Assembly: GCA_005503335.1 (NCBI GenBank) | Contig: SCMQ01000016.1 | Span: forward strand, 36,741-100,740 | Length of the DNA stretch: 64,000 nt | Reading direction: 5' to 3' | DNA from: Comamonadaceae bacterium 2FH | GTDB taxonomy: Bacteria > Pseudomonadota > Gammaproteobacteria > Burkholderiales > Burkholderiaceae_C | In this document: positions 18,302 to 26,778 of the stretch, piece by piece | How the letters are laid out: each line of letters starts with the position of its first letter | How positions within the stretch are numbered: the stretch's first letter is position 1 | The notes under the pieces: model-generated | The model's database searches: none | Told to the model about the DNA's origin: nothing | What the model saw: only the letters and a program-made list of their open reading frames with translations | Program-made: the position numbers and the translations under genes

Positions 18302-19510
18302 TCACAGGCCCAGGATCATCTTGGAGATGATGTTCTTCTGGATTTCGTTGGAGCCGCCGAAGATCGACAGCTTGCGGTAGTTGAAGTAGTTGGCGGCGGC
18401 CGTGGCAGCCTCCTCCGGTCCGACGGGCTCGTCGTCGTCGCCGGCGTACTGCGCAGCCTCGATGAAAGGCAGCGCGTAGGGCCCCATGGCGCGGCGGATC
18501 AGCGAGAGGATCTCCTGGCGGATCTCGGTGCCGCGGATCTTGAGCATGGAGCTCTCGGCGCCCGGCACGCCGCCGCCGGCCACGGCCGCGATCACGCGCA
18601 GGTTGGTGGTCTTCATGTTCTCGAGGTCGATCTCGACCTTGGCCATGCGCGCCGCGAACTGCGGGTCCTGGTCCAGCGGGCGGCCGTGGCGCTGCACCTT
18701 GCCCGCCACCACCTTGAGCTTTTCCAGCGCGGCCACCGAGAAGCCGACGCCGGCGATGCCGGTGCGCTCGTAGGTCAGCAGGTACTTGGCGTAGGTCCAG
18801 CCCTTGTCCTCCTCGCCGACCAGGTTCTCGGCCGGCACGCGCACGTCGGTGAAGAACACCTCGTTGACCTCGTGGTCGCCGTCCAGCGTGCGGATCGGGC
18901 GCAGCTCGACACCCGGCGTGCCCATGTCCACCAGCAGGAAGCTGATGCCGGCCTGCGCCTTGGCCTGCTTGTTGGTGCGCACCAGGCAGAAGATCATGTT
19001 GGCGTGCTGGCCCTGGGTGGTCCAGGTCTTCTGGCCGTTGACGATGTAGTGCTCGCCCTGTTCGTCACGCCCGCGCACCGCCGTGGTCTTGATCGAGGCC
19101 AGGTCGGAGCCCGAGCCGGGCTCGGAATAGCCCTGGCACCACCAGTCGGCGCCACTCAGGATGCGCGGCAGCCAGTATTTCTTCTGCGCCTCGTTGCCGT
19201 ACTTGATCAGCACCGGACCCAGCATGTTGACGCCGAACGGCACGATGCGCGGCCCGCCGGCCAGCGCGCATTCGTTGTCGAAGATGAACTTCTGCACCGC
19301 GCTCCAGCCCGGCCCGCCCCACTGCTCGGGCCAGTGGTTGGCCAGCCAGCCGCGCGCGTTGAGGATGGCGTGCCATTCCTCCTGGTCCTGCTTGGTGAGG
19401 CGCTGGCCGGCCTTGACCTTGTCGGAGATGCGCTTGGGCAGCTGGTCCTTCAGGAAGGCCTGCACCTCGGCGCGGAAGGCTTGCTCTTCGGGGGTGAAAT
19501 TCAGATCCAT
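18302..19510 (-). CDS. Acyl-CoA dehydrogenase, PimC-like large subunit
   Basis: 402 residues from the ATG at 19510; an upstream in-frame start lies inside the thiolase gene and was rejected. The N-terminus MDLNFTPEEQAFRAEVQAFL, the block WWCQGYSEPGSGSDLASIKT (~122-141) with the flavin-binding motif, NGQKTWTTQGQHANMIFCLVRT, GGDHEVNEVFF-like TLDGDHEVNEVFFTDV and the end SIFGGSNEIQKNIISKMILGL match pimeloyl-CoA dehydrogenase large subunits. The usual EGT Glu near the C-terminus is Gly here. The Glu in YERTGIAG (~240) is the likely base, as in isovaleryl-type and heteromeric enzymes. It introduces the 2,3-double bond in a CoA ester, probably of a medium-chain dicarboxylic acid, and passes electrons to ETF. 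Confidence 0.92.
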   Translation of the reverse strand: MDLNFTPEEQAFRAEVQAFLKDQLPKRISDKVKAGQRLTKQDQEEWHAILNARGWLANHWPEQWGGPGWSAVQKFIFDNECALAGGPRIVPFGVNMLGPVLIKYGNEAQKKYWLPRILSGADWWCQGYSEPGSGSDLASIKTTAVRGRDEQGEHYIVNGQKTWTTQGQHANMIFCLVRTNKQAKAQAGISFLLVDMGTPGVELRPIRTLDGDHEVNEVFFTDVRVPAENLVGEEDKGWTYAKYLLTYERTGIAGVGFSVAALEKLKVVAGKVQRHGRPLDQDPQFAARMAKVEIDLENMKTTNLRVIAAVAGGGVPGAESSMLKIRGTEIRQEILSLIRRAMGPYALPFIEAAQYAGDDDEPVGPEEAATAAANYFNYRKLSIFGGSNEIQKNIISKMILGL

Positions 19511-19518
19511 GTCGTACC

Positions 19519-20700
19519 TCAGAAAATCTCGAACAGCCCGGCCGCGCCCATGCCGCCGGCGATGCACATGGTGACCACGGCGTATTTCGCCTTGCGGCGG
19601 CGGCCTTCGAGCAGCACATGGCCGGCCAGGCGCGCGCCGGTCATGCCGAACGGGTGGCCGATGGAGATCGCGCCGCCGTTGACGTTCAGGCGCTCGTCGG
19701 GAATGCCCAGGCGCTGCTGGCAGTACAGGGCCTGCGAGGCGAAGGCCTCATTGAGCTCCCAGAGATCGATGTCGTCAACCTTGAGCCCGTGGCGCGCCAG
19801 CAGCTTGGGCACGGCGAACACCGGGCCTATGCCCATCTCGTCGGGCTCGCAGCCGGCCACGGCCAAGCCGCGGAAAGCCCCCAGGGGCGCGAGGCCCAGG
19901 CGCTCGGCCTCGCGGCCTTCCATCAGCACGCAGGCCGAGGCGCCGTCGGACAGCTGGGACGCGTTGCCGGCCGTGACGAACTGGTCCGGGCCCTTGACCG
20001 GCTGCAGCTTGGCCAGGCTCTCGTAGCTGGTGCCGGGGCGGTTGCAGTTGTCGGCCTCGGCCACCACCGCGCGCTGGCTCACCGCGCCGCTCTCCTTGTC
20101 GGTCACGGCCATCACCGTGCTGCAGGGCACGATCTCGTCCCTGAAGCGGCCAGCCGCCTGGGCCTCGGCGGTCTTGCGCTGGCTCTCGACCGAGAAGCGG
20201 TCCTGGGCCTCGCGCGAGATGCCGTAGCGGCGCGCCACGATGTCGGCCGTGTCGATCATGGCCATGTAGAGATCGGGCTTGTGCTCCACGATCCAGGGGT
20301 CCATGCCGGAGTTGCCGTCGTCGCGCGTGCGAATGCCCGAGATGCTCTCGACGCCGCCCGCGATCATGGCCGGCGCGCCCTCGGCGACGATGCGCCCGGC
20401 AGCCATCGCAATAGCCTGCAGGCCCGAGGCGCAGAAGCGGTTCACGGTGGTGCCGGCGATGGACAGCGGCAGCTCGCTGCGGATCACGGCCTGGCGCGCG
20501 ATGTTGCGGCCGGTGATGCCCTCGGGGTAGCCGCAGCCGAGGATGGCGTCCTCGATCAGCGCGGGGTCCATGCCGGCGCGCTCGACGGCGGCCTTGACGG
20601 CAAAGGCGGCCAGGGTCGGGCCAGGCGTGATGTTGAATTCGCCGCGGTGCGACTTGGTCAGCGGCGTGCGGGCGGTGGAGACGATGACGGCTTCACGCAT
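19519..20700 (-). CDS. Acetyl-CoA C-acyltransferase (thiolase), PimB-like
   Basis: 393-residue thiolase that cleaves a 3-ketoacyl-CoA with CoA to acetyl-CoA and a shortened acyl-CoA. The nucleophile Cys90 lies in [13 protein letters not shown]. The second site has [16 protein letters not shown] (His ~353) and the C-terminal Cys in [11 protein letters not shown]. The start [20 protein letters not shown] is typical. It lies between the FadB-like gene upstream (41-nt gap) and the acyl-CoA dehydrogenase pair downstream (8-nt gap), and so completes a full beta-oxidation set in one operon. Confidence 0.95.
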   Translation of the reverse strand: MREAVIVSTARTPLTKSHRGEFNITPGPTLAAFAVKAAVERAGMDPALIEDAILGCGYPEGITGRNIARQAVIRSELPLSIAGTTVNRFCASGLQAIAMAAGRIVAEGAPAMIAGGVESISGIRTRDDGNSGMDPWIVEHKPDLYMAMIDTADIVARRYGISREAQDRFSVESQRKTAEAQAAGRFRDEIVPCSTVMAVTDKESGAVSQRAVVAEADNCNRPGTSYESLAKLQPVKGPDQFVTAGNASQLSDGASACVLMEGREAERLGLAPLGAFRGLAVAGCEPDEMGIGPVFAVPKLLARHGLKVDDIDLWELNEAFASQALYCQQRLGIPDERLNVNGGAISIGHPFGMTGARLAGHVLLEGRRRKAKYAVVTMCIAGGMGAAGLFEIF

Positions 20701-20741
20701 GGCGTGTCCTTACAGAAAGTGGGAAACGGGTGGTCCGCGGC

Positions 20742-22865
20742 TTATTCGCTGCGGTTGAGGCTGTCGAAGTTCGCGCCCTTGGCGACCAGGTCCACCAGCA
20801 GCGGCGAGGGCTGCCAGAACAGCGGGTCGTCTTTCGCGAATTCGCGGATGTCGGCCAGTATCCTGTCTAGCCCCACCATGTCCGCGTACTTCATAGGGCC
20901 GCCGCGGTGGCGCGGGAAGCCGTAGCCGTAGAGGAAGGTCACGTCCACGTCCAGCGGGCGCAGCGCGATGCCTTCGTGCACCACGTTGGCCCCCTCGTTG
21001 ACCATGGCCGCCATGTAGCGGCGCATGATCTCGTCCTGGCTGAAGCTGCGCGGCGTGATGCCGGCGCGCTGGCGCTCGGCGGCCACGATGGCCAGCACCT
21101 CGGGGTCGGGCTGGCCGATGCGCGCGCCCTCGGGGTAGAGGTAGTAGCCGCGGCCGGTCTTCTGGCCGAACCAGCCGCGCTCGCAGAGGCGGTCGGCGAT
21201 CTGCACGTAACGCGCCTTCGGATCGCGCGTGGCGGCCTTGCGCTTACGCGTGGCCCAGCCGATGTCGCCGCCGGCCAGGTCCGAGACCTGGAACGGGCCC
21301 ATGGGGTAGCCGAAGGCACGCACGGCCTCGTCGATCTCGTAAGGGCTGGCACCGTCCTCCATCATGTGATCGGCCGCCGCACGGTAGACGGCCAGGATGC
21401 GGTTGCCGATGAAGCCGTCGCAGACGCCGGCGCGCACCGGCACCTTCTTGAGCTTCTTCGCGAGCTCGAAGGCCGTGGCGACCACGTCGGCGCCGACCTG
21501 GGCCGGCACCACGATCTCGAGCAGCTTCATGATGTTGGCCGGCGAGAAGAAATGCAGGCCGATCACGTCCTGCGGCCGCGAGATGCTGGCCGCGATGGCG
21601 TCGATGTCCAGGTAGGAGGTGTTGGTGGCCAGCACCGCGCCCGGCTTGCAGCAGCGGTCGAGCTCGGCGAACACGGCCTTCTTGACCTCGAGGTCCTCGA
21701 ACACGGCCTCGATCACCAGGTCCACGCCGGCCAGGGCCTCGTACGAGGTGCTGCCCGCGAAGCGCGCCATCACGGCAGCCTTGGCCTCGGGCGTCAGGCG
21801 GCCCTTGGCCACCAGGCCGTCGTAGACCTTCTCGACGTTGGCGCGGCCGCGCGCGATCGAGGCCTGGTCGCGCTCGACCATGGTCACGGGCAGGCCGGCG
21901 TCCAGCGCCGCGACCGCGATGCCGGCGCCCATGGTGCCGCCGCCGACCACGCCCACGCTGGCGATGGGCCGCGGCTGGGCCGCCTTGGCCTCGGGCACCT
22001 TGGCCACCTCGCGCTCGGCAAAGAAGGCGTGGATCAGGCCGGCGCGCTGCGGGCTGTCTATGCACTGCAGGAACAGCTCGCGCTCGCGCTTCAGGGCGGC
22101 GTCGAAAGGCAGATCCAGGCCGGCCTGCACCGCCTCGATCACTTTGAGCGGCGAGAACAGGCCGCGCGATTTCTTGACCGTCTCGGCCTTGAGCGCGCCC
22201 AGTGCCGCCTGGCTGGCGGCCTTGTCGGCCAGGGCCGCCTGGGCGTCGCGCGTGCGGCGCACGCCCGCGCCCTGGGCCAGCAGTTCCTCGGCATAGGCGA
22301 GGCCCGCCGCGCGCGCGTCGGCGCCCTCGCCCAGCCGGTCGATCAGCCCAGTGGCCAGCGCTTCCTGGGCGCCCATGTGGCGGCCGCTGAGCATCAGCTC
22401 CACGGCCGGCTTGACGCCCATCAGGCGCGGCGCGCGCTGCGTGCCGCCCGAACCCGGCATCAGGCCCAGCTGCACCTCGGGCAGGCCGAGCCTGGCGTCG
22501 GCCATGGCCAGGCGGTAATGGGCTGACAGCGCGATCTCGAGACCGCCGCCCAGGGCCGGGCCGTGCAGGGCGGCGACCACGGGCTTGGCGCAGGCTTCGA
22601 TGCGGTTGCAGACCTCGGGCAACGAGGGCGGCAGCGGCGGCTTGCCGAACTCGCGGATGTCGGCACCGGCGATAAAGGCGCGCCCGGCGCCCACCAGCAG
22701 CACGGCCGCCACCTCGGGGTCGGCGTCGGCCTGGGCTATCGCCGCCAGCAGGCCACCGCGCACGCCCACGCCCAGCGCATTGACCGGCGGGTTGTCGATC
22801 GTCACCACGAGCACGCGGCCCTGGCGGGCGGTCTGGACAACGGGATGCTGGGCGTCAGCGCTCAT
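20742..22865 (-). CDS. Bifunctional enoyl-CoA hydratase / 3-hydroxyacyl-CoA dehydrogenase (FadB/PimF-like)
   Basis: 707 residues. The crotonase domain (~1-185) carries both catalytic glutamates 20 residues apart, Glu110 (GGGLEIALSAHYRLA) and Glu130 (GLPEVQLGLMPGSGG), with oxyanion-hole segment AFIAGADI at ~64-71. The NAD-binding 3-hydroxyacyl dehydrogenase domain starts at ~302 with GVVGGGTMGAGIA, and the catalytic His lies in IGLHFFSPAN. A C-terminal 3HCDH repeat follows (VCDGFIGNRI, YGYGFPRHRGGPM). The ATG at 22865 was chosen because the longer reading frame enters the operator region. It is the first gene of the acyl-CoA operon, divergent from LysR. Being a single-chain enzyme without a FadA partner fusion, it matches PimF of dicarboxylate operons. 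Confidence 0.94.
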   Translation of the reverse strand: MSADAQHPVVQTARQGRVLVVTIDNPPVNALGVGVRGGLLAAIAQADADPEVAAVLLVGAGRAFIAGADIREFGKPPLPPSLPEVCNRIEACAKPVVAALHGPALGGGLEIALSAHYRLAMADARLGLPEVQLGLMPGSGGTQRAPRLMGVKPAVELMLSGRHMGAQEALATGLIDRLGEGADARAAGLAYAEELLAQGAGVRRTRDAQAALADKAASQAALGALKAETVKKSRGLFSPLKVIEAVQAGLDLPFDAALKRERELFLQCIDSPQRAGLIHAFFAEREVAKVPEAKAAQPRPIASVGVVGGGTMGAGIAVAALDAGLPVTMVERDQASIARGRANVEKVYDGLVAKGRLTPEAKAAVMARFAGSTSYEALAGVDLVIEAVFEDLEVKKAVFAELDRCCKPGAVLATNTSYLDIDAIAASISRPQDVIGLHFFSPANIMKLLEIVVPAQVGADVVATAFELAKKLKKVPVRAGVCDGFIGNRILAVYRAAADHMMEDGASPYEIDEAVRAFGYPMGPFQVSDLAGGDIGWATRKRKAATRDPKARYVQIADRLCERGWFGQKTGRGYYLYPEGARIGQPDPEVLAIVAAERQRAGITPRSFSQDEIMRRYMAAMVNEGANVVHEGIALRPLDVDVTFLYGYGFPRHRGGPMKYADMVGLDRILADIREFAKDDPLFWQPSPLLVDLVAKGANFDSLNRSE

Positions 22866-22934
22866 GCGGGGGTCTCCTTGGGTTGGGGGGCAGGGTTCTG
22901 GATCGGAACCGCATTGTTCATCCGCCAAAGAGTC

Positions 22935-22982
22935 TTGACAATCACATAAAATATTGACAGACCGTCAAATCATGTTTGACAA
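22935..22982. promoter_or_regulatory. LysR-type operator cluster in the fadB-like/LysR divergent gap
   Basis: Three TTGAC motifs at 22935, 22954 and 22976 lie 19 and 22 bp apart. The middle one forms a perfect inverted repeat TTGAC-N5-GTCAA (22954-22968), which contains the T-N11-A core (T22955, A22967) of LysR recognition sites. It is AT-rich and centred between the catabolic operon start (22865, minus) and the LysR start (22992, plus). Spacing on one DNA face suits a tetramer with a recognition and an activation site. Confidence 0.6.
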
Positions 22983-22991
22983 TCCTTCCTC

Positions 22992-23921
22992 ATGGACCTG
23001 AGCTCGCTGACCCTGCTGGTCGACATCCTGGACGCCGGCAACCTGAGCCAGGCGGCGCGCAAGCTCAAGATGACACGCGCCAACGTCAGCTACCACCTGA
23101 GCCAGCTCGAGCGCTCGGTAGGCGCGCAGCTGGTGCGCCGCACCACGCGCCGCGTCGAGCCCACCGAGGTCGGGCTGCGCCTGTACCGCCACGGCCTGAG
23201 CATCCAGAACGAGCTGCTGGCCGCGCGCGAGACGGTGTCCACCCTGGGCCAGAGCCTGCAGGGCCGGGTGCGGCTGAGCGTGCCCAGCGGCTATGGCCAG
23301 ATGGTGATGAGCGACTGGCTGATCGAATTCAAGCGCCTGTACCCGGCCATCGTGCTCGACGTGCTGTTCGAGAACCGCGTCGACGACCTGGTGCGCGACG
23401 AGGTCGACATCGCGATCCGCGTGCTGCCCGAGCCGCCCCAGGCCCTGGTCGCGCGCGAGCTCGGCCCGGTGCGCTACGTGGCCTGCGCCTCGCGCGACTA
23501 CGCCAGCGCCAAGGGACTGCCAACCGAGCTCGATCAGCTGCGCAGCGCGCCGCTGATCACCTCGGGCGTGGCCAGCCGGCAGCTGCGCCTGTCGGCCTAT
23601 CGCGGCGGCCAGCGGCATGAGGTGACGCTGGAGCCCACGCTGATCTCCGAGCATTTCCCCTTCCTGCGCCAGGCCATCCAGGCCGGCCTGGGCGTGGGCC
23701 TGGTGCCGGACTACGTGGTACAGGACGCCGTGCAGTCCGGCGAGATCCTCACCACGCTCGACGACTTCAGGCTCAGCATCTTCGGCACGCAGATGTTCAT
23801 GCTCTACATGCCCAACCGCTACCAGACCCGCGCCGCGCGCAGCTTCATCGACTTCGTGCTGGACAAGGCCGGCACGGCGCGAGTGGAGATTCCCCCCGAA
23901 GCCGGTATTGGCGCACAATGA
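22992..23921 (+). CDS. LysR-family transcriptional regulator, probable controller of the acyl-CoA operon
   Basis: 309 residues. The HTH (2-60) reads DLSSLTLLVDILDAGNLSQAARKLKMTRANVSYHLSQLE. The CrgA-like effector domain (~90-295) includes GRVRLSVPSGYGQMVMSDWL and DEVDIAIRVLP. It is divergent from the eleven-gene acyl-CoA operon, with a T-N11-A operator cluster in the 126-bp gap, so it very likely regulates that operon and itself. The inducer would be the imported acid or its CoA ester. Confidence 0.9.
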   Translation: MDLSSLTLLVDILDAGNLSQAARKLKMTRANVSYHLSQLERSVGAQLVRRTTRRVEPTEVGLRLYRHGLSIQNELLAARETVSTLGQSLQGRVRLSVPSGYGQMVMSDWLIEFKRLYPAIVLDVLFENRVDDLVRDEVDIAIRVLPEPPQALVARELGPVRYVACASRDYASAKGLPTELDQLRSAPLITSGVASRQLRLSAYRGGQRHEVTLEPTLISEHFPFLRQAIQAGLGVGLVPDYVVQDAVQSGEILTTLDDFRLSIFGTQMFMLYMPNRYQTRAARSFIDFVLDKAGTARVEIPPEAGIGAQ

Positions 23922-23959
23922 GGGCCGATGCAGCACGCACCGGCCTCAGGGAGAAGCGC

Positions 23960-24160
23960 ATGAGCACGGACGACCAGACTTTCAAGCCGCTCGACCCGGG
24001 ACGGGTCGACCCCCTGGACGCCAGGGAAATGGCCTACTGGTGCCGCGAGTTCGGCTGCACCCTGCCCCAGCTCGAGGCTGCCATCGCCCGCGTCGGCGAG
24101 CATGTCACGGCCTTGCGCGAAGAACTGGAGCGGGTCGTCGGCAAACGGCGCTCGAGCTGA
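23960..24160 (+). CDS. DUF3606 small protein
   Basis: 66 residues starting MSTDDQTFKPLDPGRVDPLDARE. The middle reads MAYWCREFGCTLPQLEAAIARVGEHVTALREEL: an N-terminal charged strand, then a short DNA-binding-like helical hairpin, the DUF3606 pattern. GGGAGAAGCGC precedes the ATG, a strong ribosome site. It lies 38 nt after the LysR stop and just before the signalling island on the opposite strand. The molecular role of DUF3606 proteins is not known; the fold suggests nucleic-acid binding. Confidence 0.75.
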   Translation: MSTDDQTFKPLDPGRVDPLDAREMAYWCREFGCTLPQLEAAIARVGEHVTALREELERVVGKRRSS

Positions 24161-24200
24161 CTGGGCCATCCCGGGCCACCCACGGGCTCATCGGATTGCA

Positions 24201-24575
24201 TCACCGCGGTGGCGGCCGCGCGGCGGCGTCCACCGCAGCGAGGAAGTTCTTGTAGCGGATCGGCTTTTCGATGTAGCCATCGCAACCCGCGTCAAGTATG
24301 CGCTCCTTGTCGCCTTTCATGGCGTAGGCGGTGAGCGCGATGATCGGGATATCTTTCGTTCCGGGATCGGCCTTGAGGATGCGCGTGGCCTCCATGCCGT
24401 CCATGTCCGGCAACCCGATGTCCATGAGGATGATGTCCGGATGCTCACGACGGGCGATCGCTATCGCTTCGCCCGCCCTCCCGGCTTGGAGCAAGGCATG
24501 TCCCTCGCTCTCGAGAACCGCCACCGCCAGCATCATGTTGGTGGGCGAGTCTTCGACAATCAGTATCCGCGACAT
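24201..24575 (-). CDS. Single-domain response regulator (DivK/CheY-like)
   Basis: 124 residues, a receiver domain only. The acidic pair is at residues 8-9 (VEDS), the phospho-acceptor is Asp52 (ILMDIGLPDMDG), the Thr switch is in IIALTAYAMKGD and the Lys is in DGYIEKPI. The ALTAYAMKGD and GCDGYIEKP sequences place it with DivK-type regulators that carry phosphate between hybrid kinases. GGGAGAAAATC precedes the ATG at 24575. Its first 131 bp lie inside the 3' end of the hybrid kinase gene in another frame. It is the last gene of the minus-strand signalling block, so it is probably the phosphate exit of that system. Confidence 0.92.
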   Translation of the reverse strand: MSRILIVEDSPTNMMLAVAVLESEGHALLQAGRAGEAIAIARREHPDIILMDIGLPDMDGMEATRILKADPGTKDIPIIALTAYAMKGDKERILDAGCDGYIEKPIRYKNFLAAVDAAARPPPR

Positions 24576-26739
24576 GATTTTCTCCCGTAAGCACTGAACA
24601 CTTCCCATGCAAAGCGCGCTGGACCTCGGCAAGGAATTGCGGCCGGTCCAGATAAGCCTTCCCCACGATTTTCAGGACGTCCCCGTTCAACCGCTGCTGG
24701 TCCGCCTTCGTGATCGTCTTGCCGGTCAGGATGAGGATGGGCACGGCAGCCGTGTCGGGCCGGGATTTCAGCGCTTCCACCACGTCGAAGCCGCTGATGT
24801 CCGGCATCACGAGATCCAGGATGATGAGATCAGGCAACAGCCGTCGCGCGCTCGCGATCGCCTCGCGCCCCCCATGGGCGCGAAACACCTCGCAGTTCTG
24901 CTTTTCAAGGTGGGCCGCGATCAGTTCCACGGCTTTCCTATCGTCGTCTACGACCAGCACCGAGAATTTTCGGCCGGACTGACCACCGATTCCGACACCG
25001 AATCCCAGTTCGCCGATCGCGTACAGCAGTGTTTTTCGTGCCACCGGTTTCTGCAGCACCTTGGCCGCACCGAGCGCGAAGCCGGTTTTCTTGTCCGCGA
25101 CAATGGAGACGATGACCACCGGTATGCCGGAAAGTAGCGCAGATTTCTTGATTCTGGAGAGCGCCTCCCAGCCGCCCATGCCGGGCAGCAACAGGTCGAG
25201 CGTGATGAGGTCGGGGCGCTCCTGCGCAGCCATCTCCAGCCCGCGGACGGCATCCGGCGCCCAGTCAACGCGAAAGCCCGCACCCTCCAGATGGGCGCGC
25301 AGGGCCGTCGCCGCAAGCTCGTCGTCCTCGATCACCAGGGCTCGCCGCGTGAGAGCGCCTTTCACAGCTGTCGTTTCGGCGGCTTCGGCTGCCATTGACG
25401 TCAAGCCGGATGGCTCTGCCTGTCTGGCCTCCTCCAGCGTTTTCCGCCAAGGCAGCCATACGGCGAAACAAGAGCCGCAGCCGGGCGCGCTGGCGACGCC
25501 GACCGTTCCACCATGCAGTTCGGTCAGCCGCCTGACCATGGCCAATCCAAGGCCGGTGCCATCGTGCTGCCGCGCCAGGGACGAATCGAGCTGAAGGAAA
25601 GCCTGAAAGAGGCGCGGCAGGTCCGCTCTGTCGATGCCGATGCCGTTGTCGCACACCCGGATCTCGAGGAAATCCTCGTATTCGCTCTGCGGCAGCGGCA
25701 ACTGGTGGCAGCCCCCGCCTTGCGGGGCGACCAGTCTCATCTCGCCCCGCTTTACAGCACGCGCGGAAACCCGCACCTCGCCGCCCTCCGGAGTGAACTT
25801 GACGGCGTTGGAGAGCAGGTTGTAGACGATCTGCTTGACCTTACGCGCGTCGGCGCCGATGTCTCCGGCGTGATCTGGAACGTCGAGCTTCAGCCTGATG
25901 CGGTGCTGAAGCGCTTTTTCCTTGATGATGCTGAATCCCGCTTCAAGCACGCCGGCCACGTCCACCGCCTCGAGCTCGAGCGCCATCCTTCCCGCCTCGA
26001 CCTTTGATAAATCGAGGATGTCGTTGATGAGCGAGAGCAGGTGCATGCCGCTTTTGAAAATCTCGGTGACATAGTCCCCCTGCTTCTTGGTCAGCTCTCC
26101 GCCCAAGCCGTCCTTCAAAACCTCGGAAAAGCCGATGATCGCGTTCAACGGTGTGCGCAACTCATGCGACATATTGGCCAGAAACTCGGATTTCATTTTC
26201 GTGGCGTCTTCGAGTTGCAGGTTCTTGCGCGCGATCTCCTCGGTGTGCAGCTGCAGTTCCTCAGACTGGCGCTTGAGCTGGCGATTGAGGTAGAAGAGGT
26301 CGACGAACACCCCTATCTTGGCGCGCAAGACATCCGGTACGATAGGCGAGTAGATGTAGTCCACGGCGCCAAGCGTATAGCCCCTGGAGCGCTCGATTTC
26401 CGAGCCGGCTTCGGCGGTGACGAAAATGATGGGCGTATGCGCCGAGCGCGGTCGGTTGTGGATCAGGATCGCCGTTTCGAAGCCATCCATGATCGGCATG
26501 TAGACGTCCAGCAGCACCACGGCGAAGTCACGTTTCAAAAGCTGGCGCAGCGCTTCGCGCCCCGACCTTGCGGTGAGCACGTTCAGGCCCATGCTGGCGA
26601 CGACGGCTGCGATCGACGCCAGCTTGTTCTCGTTGTCGTCCACCACCAGGATGCTGGCCGGCTCGCCGTCCCGCGACAGCGGATGCAGCAGCTCATCGGA
26701 GTGACTCAAAGCCGGAATCTCAGTCTGTTCCGCTTCCAT
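24445..26739 (-). CDS. Hybrid histidine kinase, REC-HisKA-HATPase-REC-REC
   Basis: 764 residues, no membrane segment. The N-terminal receiver (~28-150) has Asp78 (VVLLDVYMP), but the usual KP lysine is replaced in DYIYSPIVP. A short coiled coil (~150-182) leads to HisKA with His192 ([15 protein letters not shown]). The ATPase domain (~300-445) has the N box NLLSNAVKFTPEGG, G1 CDNGIGID and G2 GTGLGLAM. Two receivers follow (~480-600 with LDLLLPG, ~612-730 with LDLVMPD). AGGAGCC precedes the ATG. The last ~43 residues, after QRALHGKCSV, run through the start of the next gene in another frame, look non-conserved, and may mean a lost stop codon. The receivers suggest a multi-step phosphorelay with the neighbouring single-domain regulator. 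Confidence 0.92.
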   Translation of the reverse strand: MEAEQTEIPALSHSDELLHPLSRDGEPASILVVDDNENKLASIAAVVASMGLNVLTARSGREALRQLLKRDFAVVLLDVYMPIMDGFETAILIHNRPRSAHTPIIFVTAEAGSEIERSRGYTLGAVDYIYSPIVPDVLRAKIGVFVDLFYLNRQLKRQSEELQLHTEEIARKNLQLEDATKMKSEFLANMSHELRTPLNAIIGFSEVLKDGLGGELTKKQGDYVTEIFKSGMHLLSLINDILDLSKVEAGRMALELEAVDVAGVLEAGFSIIKEKALQHRIRLKLDVPDHAGDIGADARKVKQIVYNLLSNAVKFTPEGGEVRVSARAVKRGEMRLVAPQGGGCHQLPLPQSEYEDFLEIRVCDNGIGIDRADLPRLFQAFLQLDSSLARQHDGTGLGLAMVRRLTELHGGTVGVASAPGCGSCFAVWLPWRKTLEEARQAEPSGLTSMAAEAAETTAVKGALTRRALVIEDDELAATALRAHLEGAGFRVDWAPDAVRGLEMAAQERPDLITLDLLLPGMGGWEALSRIKKSALLSGIPVVIVSIVADKKTGFALGAAKVLQKPVARKTLLYAIGELGFGVGIGGQSGRKFSVLVVDDDRKAVELIAAHLEKQNCEVFRAHGGREAIASARRLLPDLIILDLVMPDISGFDVVEALKSRPDTAAVPILILTGKTITKADQQRLNGDVLKIVGKAYLDRPQFLAEVQRALHGKCSVLTGENHVADTDCRRLAHQHDAGGGGSRERGTCLAPSREGGRSDSDRPS

Positions 26740-26778
26740 GCCATGGCTCCTGCAAATGCGCGTCTTGCCTTTTGAATA

